NCBI GenBank assembly: GCA_016292775.1
Contig: JAEDFN010000042.1
Span: forward strand, 1 to 16,010
Reading direction: 5' to 3'
Source: Paludibacteraceae bacterium
GTDB taxonomy: Bacteria > Bacteroidota > Bacteroidia > Bacteroidales > Paludibacteraceae
Length of the DNA: 16,010 nucleotides
Below the pieces are notes generated by a model, which searched no databases, was not told where the DNA came from, and saw only the letters and a list, made by a program, of their open reading frames with translations. Shown here one piece after another: positions 1 through 7,873 of this stretch; position 1 is the first letter of the stretch; every line of letters begins with the position of its first letter. A program made the position numbers and the translations under genes.

Positions 1-68
1 TTCCATTAAAATTCTATATAAATTCATCTACTTTTTCTTAATAGCAATGGAATATCAGTATTTTTTTG

Positions 69-76
69 TAACTTTG
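69..76 (+). promoter_or_regulatory. Putative -7 box of the argS promoter
   Basis: The octamer TAACTTTG matches the Bacteroidetes -7 consensus TAnnTTTG and lies 67 bases before the argS ATG. I see no TTTG -33 element about 20 bases upstream, so only half of the promoter signature is present. The rest of bases 1-143 is AT-rich and holds nothing else I can support. Confidence 0.5.
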
Positions 77-143
77 CATTCTTTCAAATATGTATAAAAA
101 GTAATTTTTATTTAATTTGCAATTTATTAATACTTAGAGATAT

Positions 144-1931
144 ATGAACATTGAAGAGAATATTTCAAAGGCTGTAGTTGATGCTGTAAAATCGTTATAT
201 GGTATAGAAGTAGCGGAAAATGGCATTCAATTACAAAAAACCAAGAGCGATTTTGAGGGCGACATTACCTTAGTGGTCTTCCCTTTCACAAAAACTGCCC
301 GCAAACAACCCGAAGTTATTGGCAATGAAATTGGGCAATGGCTTACAGAGAATACCGACATCGTTGACAAATACAATGTAATAAAAGGATTTTTAAATCT
401 AAGTATTTCAAAAGATAATTGGATTTCCACGTTAAATAACATATATAACGACAAGAAATACGGCACAAAAGAAGAGACTCCGGAGTCGCCGTTAATGATG
501 ATAGAATACTCATCTCCGAACACTAACAAACCGCTTCATTTAGGCCACGTACGTAATAATTTACTCGGCTACTCTATTTCTCAAATTCAGAAAGCGAATG
601 GTTGGAAAGTAGTAAAAACCAATATTGTCAACGACAGGGGAATACACATCTGTAAATCGATGTTGGCATGGTTGAAATACGGCAATGGAGAAACACCTGC
701 AAGTACCGGTATGAAGGGCGACCATTTGATTGGTAAATACTACGTGGAATTTGACAAGCATTACAAGGCAGAGCTCAAAGAGTTACAAGCAAAAGGTATG
801 TCGGAAGACGAAGCAAAAGCCAATTCTTCATTAATGAAAGAGGCTCAAGCTATGCTGTTAAAATGGGAACAAAACGACCCTGAAATACGTAGTTTATGGC
901 AGATGATGAACGAATGGGTATATGCAGGATTTGATGAAACATACAAACGCCTTGGAGTGGATTTCGACAAGATTTATTACGAATCAAACACATACCTCGA
1001 AGGGAAAGAAAAAGTTGAAGAGGGACTAAAAAAAGGCATTTTCTATCGTAGAGAAGATGGTTCCGTATGGGCTGATTTAACGTCAGATGGTTTGGATGAG
1101 AAATTACTTCTTCGCTCCGACGGCACTTCCGTATATATGACGCAAGATATAGGAACTGCCAAACTTCGCTATCAAGACTACCCTATCGACAAGATGGTGT
1201 ATGTAGTTGGCAACGAGCAAAATTACCATTTCCAGGTACTCTCTTTGCTTTTAGATAAATTAGGATTTAAATGGGGAAAAGAGCTTGTACATTTCTCTTA
1301 CGGCATGGTGGAATTGCCAAATGGAAAGATGAAGAGTCGCGAAGGTACGGTAGTAGATGCCGACGATTTGATGGATGGTATGATAGAAGAAGCGGCTCAA
1401 ACTTCCGCAGCTTTGGGCAAATTGGAAAATTGCACAAAAGAAGAGATTGACAATATCAATCGTATGGTAGGCTTAGGTGCTTTGAAATACTTTATTTTAA
1501 AGGTAGATCCAAAGAAGAATATGACTTTCAATCCGGAAGAATCTATTGATTTCAACGGAAATACCGGTCCTTTCATTCAATATACATGTGCGAGAATAAA
1601 ATCAATTTTGCGTAAAGCATCAGAGCAAGGTATAGAGGTTAAAGAGGTAAAAGGCATTACACTTCAAGAGAAAGAGGTATCGTTAATACAAAATCTCACC
1701 TCATACCCATCGATAGTAGAGCAAGCCGGAAAAGACTTTTCACCGGCACTCATTGCCAATTATGTATATGATTTGGTAAAAGAATACAATCAATTCTACC
1801 AAACATCCCCAATATTAAAAGAAGAAAATGCCGAAACAATGAATATGCGATTGATGCTATCTGCATGTACCGTAAAAGTCATTGAATCGGGCATGTCACT
1901 CCTCGGCATAGAGATGCCGGAGAAGATGTAA
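144..1931 (+). CDS. argS: Arginyl-tRNA synthetase
   Basis: This cytoplasmic class I aminoacyl-tRNA synthetase charges tRNA-Arg with arginine at the expense of ATP. The 595-residue length is normal for the family. Residues 1-90 fit the N-terminal additional domain that recognises the tRNA D-loop. The HIGH signature reads HLGH at 132-135 inside the typical SSPNTNKPLHLGH block, and the KMSKS-type loop reads KMKSREG at 395-401. The C-terminal part from about residue 470 (with the FIQYTCARI stretch) is the DALR-type helical anticodon-binding domain. The ATG was chosen because the N-terminal domain begins right after it and a -7 promoter motif lies upstream. The gene stands alone on the plus strand and ends 9 bases before the convergent outer-membrane protein gene. 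Nothing is missing or unusual. Confidence 0.97.
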   Translation: MNIEENISKAVVDAVKSLYGIEVAENGIQLQKTKSDFEGDITLVVFPFTKTARKQPEVIGNEIGQWLTENTDIVDKYNVIKGFLNLSISKDNWISTLNNIYNDKKYGTKEETPESPLMMIEYSSPNTNKPLHLGHVRNNLLGYSISQIQKANGWKVVKTNIVNDRGIHICKSMLAWLKYGNGETPASTGMKGDHLIGKYYVEFDKHYKAELKELQAKGMSEDEAKANSSLMKEAQAMLLKWEQNDPEIRSLWQMMNEWVYAGFDETYKRLGVDFDKIYYESNTYLEGKEKVEEGLKKGIFYRREDGSVWADLTSDGLDEKLLLRSDGTSVYMTQDIGTAKLRYQDYPIDKMVYVVGNEQNYHFQVLSLLLDKLGFKWGKELVHFSYGMVELPNGKMKSREGTVVDADDLMDGMIEEAAQTSAALGKLENCTKEEIDNINRMVGLGALKYFILKVDPKKNMTFNPEESIDFNGNTGPFIQYTCARIKSILRKASEQGIEVKEVKGITLQEKEVSLIQNLTSYPSIVEQAGKDFSPALIANYVYDLVKEYNQFYQTSPILKEENAETMNMRLMLSACTVKVIESGMSLLGIEMPEKM

Positions 1932-1933
1932 GC

Positions 1934-1952
1934 AATAATATTACATATTATT
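1934..1952. terminator. Weak AT-only hairpin between convergent stops
   Basis: AATAATAT (1934-1941) and ATATTATT (1945-1952) form an 8-bp stem with a 3-base loop, placed where argS and the convergent barrel gene meet and overlapping the barrel gene's stop codon. It has no GC pairs and no clean T-tract on either side, so it could be a weak bidirectional terminator or just a product of base composition. Confidence 0.25.
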
Positions 1953-2561
1953 ACCAAATATCCGTACGCCGAGTGTAACCATAAAAGAGTTCACCGGCGT
2001 ATGGCTTAATGTATTACCATTTTCATCCTTATACTTATATAAATCCGGCAAGATAGTATATCGAGCATCTAAAGTCACTCTCCAAAAGTCAAAACCCAAT
2101 CCGCAATCAAGGCCTAATCGTGTAGGACGGATAGATTCAGAAGAGAACTCTTCGTTATTAGTAGATCCGACATCAAAGCTGAATTTCGGTCCCACCATAA
2201 TTCTCAATTTAAATTTTTCCAAATTTACAGCACTGATACCCAACAATACGGGCACGTCGATAGTGTTATTCTTATACCCTAAAGTTTTCACTTCACCACC
2301 TGCATATTCAATAGTTTTCACATAAGAGAGGAAATTATAATTTACTTCGGGTTGGGCAAAAAATCTGCGACCAATTCTTAAAAACAATCCGGCATTAAAA
2401 CCATTTTGCAAATTTGTTTTAACGTCGAAAAGGTTTTTAAAAGATTGATTATCTTCGAGTACGGTACTATAGCCGGCTTTAGCACCGATAGAAAAAACTT
2501 GACCATTAACTCCTACAGAGAGCAATGCAAAGAATAAAATCAAAAGAAGTATACGTTTCAT
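1941..2561 (-). CDS. Small outer-membrane beta-barrel protein (PorT-like family)
   Basis: This 206-residue secreted protein looks like the small 8-10-strand outer-membrane barrels (outer-membrane protein beta-barrel / PorT-like) that are abundant in Bacteroidetes. It opens with a clear signal peptide: KR, a long Leu/Phe/Ala core, and probable cleavage near Gly20-Gln21. The mature part alternates hydrophobic and polar residues in strands, for example FSIGAKAGYS near residue 23 and AGLFLRIGRRFFAQPEVNYNF near 58-78. The last strand, FMVTLGVRIFG, approaches the C terminus as in barrel proteins, although the final residue is Met after two Asn rather than the usual Phe. Specific function is unknown; such proteins range from adhesin-like structural barrels to secretion accessories. 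A terminator lies between it and tdh upstream, so it is probably its own unit, but I see no TAnnTTTG promoter. Confidence 0.75.
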   Translation of the reverse strand: MKRILLLILFFALLSVGVNGQVFSIGAKAGYSTVLEDNQSFKNLFDVKTNLQNGFNAGLFLRIGRRFFAQPEVNYNFLSYVKTIEYAGGEVKTLGYKNNTIDVPVLLGISAVNLEKFKLRIMVGPKFSFDVGSTNNEEFSSESIRPTRLGLDCGLGFDFWRVTLDARYTILPDLYKYKDENGNTLSHTPVNSFMVTLGVRIFGNNM

Positions 2562-2655
2562 AAAAACAGCAATAATAGATTGTTTTAATAATAATATCTT
2601 ATATTAAGACTAACGTAAAAAAGGAAAGTTTATTATTAACATCAACAATCACACT

Positions 2656-2690
2656 AAAAAAGGCTGTTTGAATATAAAATCCAAACAGCC
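2656..2690 (-). terminator. Rho-independent terminator after tdh
   Basis: GGCTGTTTG (2662-2670) and CAAACAGCC (2682-2690) form a perfect 9-bp stem with an 11-base loop. Read on the minus strand, the stem is followed by six T residues (complement of 2656-2661). It begins 21 bases past the tdh stop codon and closes the kbl-tdh transcription unit. Confidence 0.85.
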
Positions 2691-2710
2691 AAAAATATAT
2701 TAGAATAATA

Positions 2711-3739
2711 TTATTTCTCCCAATCAAGGATAACTTTACCGCAAAGGCCTGACTCCATAACATCGAAGCCTTTTTGGAAATCATCAATAGGGAAATGGTG
2801 AGTGATAACAGGGGTAAGGTCTAATCCGGAAACAATCATCTGTTCCATTTTATACCAAGTTTCCCACATTTCACGTCCATATATACCCTTAATAGTGAGG
2901 GCTTTAAAAATTATTTCGCTCCAATCTACAGTAGTTGTAGGAGGTAGGATACCGAGTTGAGCTATTTTAGAGCCGTTATACATGTGTGCTACCATATCAC
3001 GGAAAGCGATAGGAGAGCCTGACATTTCGAGTCCGACATCAAAACCGCGGATACCGAGTTGTTTCATAGCGCCCTCGATAGTTTCGCCTTTAGTAGCGTT
3101 AACAGTGAGAGTGGCACCCATTTTACGAGCGATATCGAGGCGATAGTCGTTCAAATCGGTAACAACGACACTCTTAGCACCTGCAAATCGGGCGATAGCG
3201 GTAGCCATAGTACCGATAAGTCCGGCACCTGTGATAAGAACATCCTCTCCGAGCAAAGGGAAAGAGAGTGCTGTATGCGTTGCATTACCGAACGGGTCCA
3301 TAATTGCAGCCATATCATCAGATATTCTATCATCCAATTTGACTACATTAGACTCAGGGATACAGAGGTATTCAGCAAAAGCGCCGTCTCTATTTACGCC
3401 TACACCAATACTATTTTCGCAGATATGTTTTTTACCGCGACGGCAGTTACGGCAGTGACCACAAGCGATATGGCCTTCGCCGGTAACTCTGTCACCTACT
3501 TTTATATTTTGCACTCCTGCACCAACTTCAGCAACGATACCAACGTATTCATGACCGATAGTCATCGGAGTTTTTATTGTTTTTTGACTCCATTCATCCC
3601 ATTTATAGATATGGAGGTCTGTACCGCAGATTGCAGTTTTTTTGATTTTAATGAGGACGTCGTTAACACCGACCTTAGGCATTGGAACATCTTCCATCCA
3701 AATACCTTTTTTTGCCTCTTTTTTTACTAAGGCTTTCAT
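2711..3739 (-). CDS. tdh: L-threonine 3-dehydrogenase, zinc-dependent medium-chain type
   Basis: This cytoplasmic enzyme oxidises L-threonine to 2-amino-3-oxobutyrate with NAD+. Its unstable product is taken by Kbl, encoded immediately upstream. The 342-residue length is close to the E. coli enzyme. It is a zinc alcohol-dehydrogenase fold: catalytic zinc residues Cys38, His63 and Glu64 (block IGHEYVG), structural-zinc cysteines 93, 96, 99 and 107, and a Rossmann glycine motif GAGLIG in the middle. The C-terminal block YGREMWETWYKMEQM is typical of true threonine dehydrogenases rather than sorbitol dehydrogenases. The ATG is 26 bases past the kbl stop. Many Bacteroidetes instead carry a short-chain (epimerase-like) threonine dehydrogenase beside kbl, so the medium-chain type here is worth noting; that comparison is from memory. 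Confidence 0.93.
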   Translation of the reverse strand: MKALVKKEAKKGIWMEDVPMPKVGVNDVLIKIKKTAICGTDLHIYKWDEWSQKTIKTPMTIGHEYVGIVAEVGAGVQNIKVGDRVTGEGHIACGHCRNCRRGKKHICENSIGVGVNRDGAFAEYLCIPESNVVKLDDRISDDMAAIMDPFGNATHTALSFPLLGEDVLITGAGLIGTMATAIARFAGAKSVVVTDLNDYRLDIARKMGATLTVNATKGETIEGAMKQLGIRGFDVGLEMSGSPIAFRDMVAHMYNGSKIAQLGILPPTTTVDWSEIIFKALTIKGIYGREMWETWYKMEQMIVSGLDLTPVITHHFPIDDFQKGFDVMESGLCGKVILDWEK

Positions 3740-3765
3740 TTTATTATAAATTAAAAGACAGACTA

Positions 3766-4953
3766 TTATTTAATCACGCCAAGTTCTTTACCGATTTTGG
3801 TAAATGCGGCGATACATTTATCAAGGTGTTCACGTTCGTGAGCGGCAGAGATTTGCACACGGATACGGGCTTCATTTTTAGGCACTACAGGATAGAAGAA
3901 ACCGGTAACATAGATACCCTCTTCTTGCAGACGAGCAGCCATAATTTGAGAAAGTTTTGCATCGTAAAGCATTACAGCGCAAATTGCAGATTGAGTTGGT
4001 TTTATATCGAAACCGGCTGCGAGCATTTTCTCACGGAAATAGTCGGTATTAGCGTGTAATTTATCTTGGAGTTCGTTAGTCTCGTCCATCATTTGGAACA
4101 TTTTAATACCTGCAGCAACAACCATAGGAGGTAAAGAGTTTGAGAACAAGTAAGGGCGAGAGCGTTGACGAAGCATATCGATAATCTCTTTTTTACCGGT
4201 AGTAAAGCCACCTACAGCGCCGCCGAATGCTTTACCGAGAGTACCGGTAATGATTTCTACTTTACCACGGAGGTTGTGAAGTTCTGTAACACCACGACCT
4301 GTTTTACCAACAACGCCGGCAGAGTGAGATTCGTCGATCATCACCATAGCATTATATTTATTTGCCAATTCATAAATTTTATCGAGAGGGCAAACATTAC
4401 CATCCATAGAGAATACACCGTCGGTAACGATGAGGCGGAAACGGCATTTTTGAGCGGCTTTTAATTGCTCTTCAAGGTCTGCCATATCGGCATTAGCATA
4501 TCTAAATCTTTGAGCTTTACACAATCTAACACCATCGATAATAGAAGCGTGGTTTAAAGCATCAGAAATAATAGCATCGTCAGGACCGAGAAGCGGTTCG
4601 AACACACCACCATTAGCATCGAAACAAGCGGCATAAAGAATAGTGTCTTCGGTGCCGAAGAAGTTAGCTATAGCTTTCTCTAAATCTTTGTGACGGTCTT
4701 GAGTACCACAGATAAAGCGTACGGAAGACATACCATAACCTCTTTCATCCATAGCTTTTTTTGCAGCTTCGATCAAAGCAGGATGATTTGCAAGACCTAA
4801 ATAGTTGTTTGCACAGAAGTTTAACACAGTTTTACCGGCAACGGTAATTTCTGCACTTTGAGCGGAGCAAATCAAACGCTCGTTTTTATAAAGTCCTGCC
4901 TCTTTAATTGATTCCAATTCGGCAGAAAGATAGTTTTGAAAATCGTTATACAT
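3766..4953 (-). CDS. kbl: Glycine C-acetyltransferase (2-amino-3-ketobutyrate CoA ligase)
   Basis: This PLP-dependent enzyme of the alpha-oxoamine synthase family cleaves 2-amino-3-oxobutyrate with CoA to glycine and acetyl-CoA, the second step of threonine breakdown. At 395 residues it has the usual length. The Schiff-base lysine is Lys241 in GTLGKAFGG. Asp207 and His210 in the MIDESHSAG block and His135 in ALNHAS are the expected cofactor-contacting residues. The N-terminal FCANNYLGLANHP block is characteristic of Kbl and its BioF relatives; the neighbouring tdh gene decides for Kbl over BioF. The ATG follows the porin stop by 47 bases with no hairpin between, so read-through from the HAD-porin pair is likely. 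No TAnnTTTG box is visible in that gap. Confidence 0.95.
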   Translation of the reverse strand: MYNDFQNYLSAELESIKEAGLYKNERLICSAQSAEITVAGKTVLNFCANNYLGLANHPALIEAAKKAMDERGYGMSSVRFICGTQDRHKDLEKAIANFFGTEDTILYAACFDANGGVFEPLLGPDDAIISDALNHASIIDGVRLCKAQRFRYANADMADLEEQLKAAQKCRFRLIVTDGVFSMDGNVCPLDKIYELANKYNAMVMIDESHSAGVVGKTGRGVTELHNLRGKVEIITGTLGKAFGGAVGGFTTGKKEIIDMLRQRSRPYLFSNSLPPMVVAAGIKMFQMMDETNELQDKLHANTDYFREKMLAAGFDIKPTQSAICAVMLYDAKLSQIMAARLQEEGIYVTGFFYPVVPKNEARIRVQISAAHEREHLDKCIAAFTKIGKELGVIK

Positions 4954-5000
4954 GATATTTAATTTTAAAAATTAAGTTTATCTCTTCTTTAATTAATTCA

Positions 5001-6164
5001 TTAAAAACGAGCCACCAACTCAATAACGAGTTTATCCACATCGCTTGGATTTGCAAGGGTGGCGTCTTTATAAAAATATTTTTCGTAATTCAAACGCAAT
5101 TCAGCGAAAACCGGTTTTGGCAATCTAAGAGTTAAGCCGGCTGTAATACGATGTCGGGCTATATCATTAATAGGGTAAACACCTTCATCGTTGATAAAAC
5201 CGTCGCAATCGTCGGTAATCATATCATACCTGATAAGAAATCGGAGGTGCTCAAACACTTTAGGTAGTTTCAAGTCGTAAAAAGCTTGAGCAAGGAAACC
5301 CAATGTAGGTTTAAGCGCCTTATTATCATAAATTTTATACATAGCCTCGGTTTCGATATGAGCACGGCAGAAGTCGGTTCTAAGATTTACATCCACGAGG
5401 TGCATACCAAGATTTTCGGGGTTACAGTATAAATAATTGATGTCAAAATTAAAGTACTTCGACGTTTCGAAGAGTAATCGAGCGGAGTAAGAGAGGTGTT
5501 TCTGCCATTCGGATTGTTGTTTTATCGATCCGCCATTAAAAACGCCGAGCCAAGCAGTAACGGGGAACCATTGTTTTGCGCTATAAGAGGCAACGAAGCC
5601 CACGCTCGCTATACCCGACATTTGTTTTACGATAAACGACCTATTAGCAAAATATTGAACATGAGGAGAACGAAGGTTATCTGTCGAGATTGGAATCTTC
5701 ATCTGTCCCAATATTAAATCCAGCCCTTTTACCGGCATAACATCGACAAACATATCCGTCACCTTAAAAACAGTAACATCAGAAAGGTCTACTTCCGCTT
5801 TATAAGCGACAATAGGGTGAACATTTCCGACCAGTGAAACTCTTGCGTTACGGAGTTGGAATCTATGGGCATTAAATACGGGGGTATACTCGTATTTAGT
5901 ACGGATAGTGGCATGAACCTGTGGGATATAGTCAATGGGTTCCATTTTTTTCTTATCCAACATATGTGGTTCATCCTCGGCACTCAAATCAGCATCCAGA
6001 TACTGCTGAAAATAAGTAGACAACCTTTGTTTATCTTGTTTATTTAAAGAATCTCCATTAGCTACGACATTCGTAATAACAGAATCTACATCTACCGCAC
6101 ATGGATAGATAAAAGGAGTTGTTAAAAAACAAAAGATACAAAGCAATAATTTCACCTGCTGCAT
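5001..6164 (-). CDS. Phosphate-selective porin O/P-family outer-membrane protein
   Basis: This 387-residue protein has an N-terminal hydrophobic signal segment (about residues 4-22, containing Cys9, Cys12 and Cys22 but no good lipobox). A short polar helical stretch rich in Gln/Asp follows (about 36-70), then a long series of amphipathic strands. The block LILGQMKIPISTDNLRSP, near residues 150-170, with the following YFANRSF, is characteristic of the porin O and P family (OprO/OprP-like), and the protein ends in aromatic Phe (ELVARF) as outer-membrane barrels do. In Bacteroidetes this family is broad; phosphate or polyphosphate selectivity cannot be read from the sequence. Its ATG begins one base after the stop of the HAD gene, implying translational coupling, and kbl-tdh follow on the same strand. 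Confidence 0.8.
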   Translation of the reverse strand: MQQVKLLLCIFCFLTTPFIYPCAVDVDSVITNVVANGDSLNKQDKQRLSTYFQQYLDADLSAEDEPHMLDKKKMEPIDYIPQVHATIRTKYEYTPVFNAHRFQLRNARVSLVGNVHPIVAYKAEVDLSDVTVFKVTDMFVDVMPVKGLDLILGQMKIPISTDNLRSPHVQYFANRSFIVKQMSGIASVGFVASYSAKQWFPVTAWLGVFNGGSIKQQSEWQKHLSYSARLLFETSKYFNFDINYLYCNPENLGMHLVDVNLRTDFCRAHIETEAMYKIYDNKALKPTLGFLAQAFYDLKLPKVFEHLRFLIRYDMITDDCDGFINDEGVYPINDIARHRITAGLTLRLPKPVFAELRLNYEKYFYKDATLANPSDVDKLVIELVARF

Positions 6165-6165
6165 A

Positions 6166-6900
6166 TTATAATATAGTAGGTCGAGAAAAATAGTTATAAA
6201 ATTTTAAAACATCTGCAAAGCTATTCATCAACACTCCACTATTCTTCAGTTCGTCAACAAGTACGGAATCATTAAGAATGCCGGTATTAACAGCGAGAGT
6301 AAAAAGGCCGGCACTAACAGCGGAACGCACACCGAGGGGTGCATTCTCTACAGCAAAAACCTCGTTAAGTTTGCATCCGGATTTTTCCAAAGCTTTTAGA
6401 TAAGGTTCCGGATTCGGTTTTCCATTTTTCACGTCATAAGCGGTAATCATATGTTCTCTATCGAATACTTTTGGATAGAATTCGTTGAGAACATCGAGAA
6501 GAGAACCTTGGGCAGAACCGGTAACAAGAAAGATTTGCAAACCATCGTGTTGAAGTCTTTTTACAAATCTATTGGCATTTAAAATTCTTTTTACCTTATA
6601 GTTCTGAGCAAAATATTCCGCTTTACGGGCATAAATAGATTTAATTTCTTCATCGGTAGCCACTCTACCTTTATAATAATTGAAGAAATAGTTTATAGTA
6701 TCGGCACCGGTTCTTCCCTCATTGATATAAGCATCTTCGAGAGAAAAAGGGATATTTTCTTCATTCATCACTTTCACCCAAGCTTTAGCATGATAAGGCA
6801 TAGAATCAAAGAGGATACCATCCATATCAAAAAAAGCAGCTTTAGGTGTAAAATCATAATAGTTCTTACTATTTAAATATTCTATTATTTTTTTCTCCAT
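6166..6900 (-). CDS. HAD-superfamily hydrolase, beta-phosphoglucomutase-like
   Basis: This cytoplasmic haloacid-dehalogenase-type phosphatase or phosphomutase probably acts on a small sugar phosphate. All four HAD motifs are present: nucleophile Asp25 and acid/base Asp27 in FFDMDGILFDS, motif II LVTGSA (Thr127/Ser129), motif III Lys161 in NGKPNPEPY, and motif IV Glu185-Asn186 in VENAPLGV. The helical cap (about residues 35-105) between motif I and motif II is the subfamily I cap of beta-phosphoglucomutase and phosphoglycolate phosphatase relatives. Motif IV reads Glu-Asn where Glu-Asp is more usual; the remaining acid can still bind Mg2+, and I believe the EN form is common in Bacteroidetes members. 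Length 244 is slightly longer than typical because of about 18 residues before motif I. Substrate unknown. It is the first gene of the HAD-porin-kbl-tdh cluster. Confidence 0.82.
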   Translation of the reverse strand: MEKKIIEYLNSKNYYDFTPKAAFFDMDGILFDSMPYHAKAWVKVMNEENIPFSLEDAYINEGRTGADTINYFFNYYKGRVATDEEIKSIYARKAEYFAQNYKVKRILNANRFVKRLQHDGLQIFLVTGSAQGSLLDVLNEFYPKVFDREHMITAYDVKNGKPNPEPYLKALEKSGCKLNEVFAVENAPLGVRSAVSAGLFTLAVNTGILNDSVLVDELKNSGVLMNSFADVLKFYNYFSRPTIL

Positions 6901-6929
6901 TTACAAAAAATTCGACGTCAATCGATGTG

Positions 6930-6937
6930 CAAAGGTA
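6930..6937 (-). promoter_or_regulatory. Putative -7 box upstream of the HAD gene
   Basis: On the minus strand this reads TACCTTTG, an exact match to the Bacteroidetes TAnnTTTG -7 element, 29 bases before the HAD start. No clean TTTG -33 element sits at the expected distance. It would drive the HAD-porin pair and perhaps kbl-tdh. Confidence 0.55.
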
Positions 6938-7061
6938 CTAATAATTTCATGTATAAAACACGAAAATGAGGATTATTTACACTAAAATAAACAAAGTTTA
7001 CACATTGTTATCATCTGTAAAATAGAGGATAACATAATCGACAAAAATATAGCAAAATAAA

Positions 7062-7093
7062 TAAAAATGAGGATGCACAAGCAGTGCATCCTC
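7062..7093 (-). terminator. Rho-independent terminator of the frd operon
   Basis: GAGGATGCAC (7069-7078) and GTGCATCCTC (7084-7093) form a perfect 10-bp stem with a 5-base loop. Read on the minus strand it is followed by ATTTTTAT. It starts 18 bases past the frdB stop and separates the frd operon from the HAD-porin-kbl-tdh cluster. Confidence 0.85.
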
Positions 7094-7111
7094 GAGATAT
7101 TAAATAAAAAA

Positions 7112-7867
7112 TTAATCGGCTAATTTAGCACAGATGAACTCTCTATTAAGGCGAGCGATGTGGCTAAGAGAAACAGATTTAGGGCATTCGGCAGCGCAAG
7201 CGCCTGTATTTGTACAGTTACCGAATCCGAGTTCGTCCATTTTACCCAACATAGCTTTAGCTCTACGAGCGGCTTCGATTTTACCTTGAGGGAGGAGAGC
7301 TAATTGGCTTACTTTAGCAGCTACGAAAAGCATAGCGGAGCCGTTTTTACAAGCAGCGGCGCAAGCACCACAACCGATACAAGAAGCGGCATCCATAGCC
7401 TCGTCGGCAGCAACTTTAGAGATTGGAATTGCATTAGCATCAGGAACACCACCTGTATTTACTGATACATAACCACCGGCTTGCATGATTTTATCATAAG
7501 CGCGACGGTCTACTACCAAGTCTTTAATTACAGGGAAAGCGTGAGAACGCCATGGTTCTATAGTAATAGTTTCACCATCTTTGAACTTACGCATATGCAA
7601 TTGGCAAGTAGTAACTGCAGAGTCCGGTCCATGAGGGTGACCATTAATATAAAGAGAACACATACCGCAGATACCTTCGCGGCAATCGTGGTCGAAAGCA
7701 ACCGGTTCTTTACGTTCTTTAATAAGTTGTTCATTGAGTACGTCGAGCATCTCAAGGAACGAACTATCTGTTGAAATATTTTTCAACTCATAAGTTTCGA
7801 AAGCGCCAGGGGCTTTAGGTCCTGCTTGACGCCAAACTTTTACTTTAATATTTATTGTTTTTTCCAT
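7112..7867 (-). CDS. frdB: Fumarate reductase / succinate dehydrogenase iron-sulfur subunit
   Basis: This peripheral membrane subunit passes electrons between the quinone site of FrdC and the FAD of FrdA. The N-terminal ferredoxin-like domain carries the [2Fe-2S] ligands Cys62, Cys67, Cys70 (DCREGICGMC) and Cys88. The C-terminal helical domain carries CIGCGACAAAC (Cys163, 166, 169, 173) and CTNTGACAAECP (Cys218, 224, 228). By analogy with the family, Cys163/166/169/228 hold the [4Fe-4S] cluster and Cys173/218/224 the [3Fe-4S] cluster. Length 251 is normal for Bacteroidetes. The ATG is 6 bases after the frdA stop, so the two are tightly coupled. In an anaerobic Bacteroidales the complex would mainly reduce fumarate, but sequence alone cannot fix direction. 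Confidence 0.96.
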   Translation of the reverse strand: MEKTINIKVKVWRQAGPKAPGAFETYELKNISTDSSFLEMLDVLNEQLIKERKEPVAFDHDCREGICGMCSLYINGHPHGPDSAVTTCQLHMRKFKDGETITIEPWRSHAFPVIKDLVVDRRAYDKIMQAGGYVSVNTGGVPDANAIPISKVAADEAMDAASCIGCGACAAACKNGSAMLFVAAKVSQLALLPQGKIEAARRAKAMLGKMDELGFGNCTNTGACAAECPKSVSLSHIARLNREFICAKLAD

Positions 7868-7873
7868 GTCTTT

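Noticed and set aside
1..52. 7-bp inverted repeat (positions 1-7 and 46-52) upstream of argS
   Set aside because: The 38-base loop and AT-rich composition make chance the better explanation, and no T-box or leader features accompany it.
2599..2787. Small minus-strand frame overlapping the tdh 3' end and its terminator
   Set aside because: It runs through the tdh stop region and the terminator hairpin, and has no homology I recognise.
3059..3730. A 223-codon open frame antisense to tdh
   Set aside because: It lies wholly inside the opposite strand of a strongly supported gene, is rich in Ser, Thr and Cys without any domain pattern, and has no promoter. It is a codon-bias shadow.
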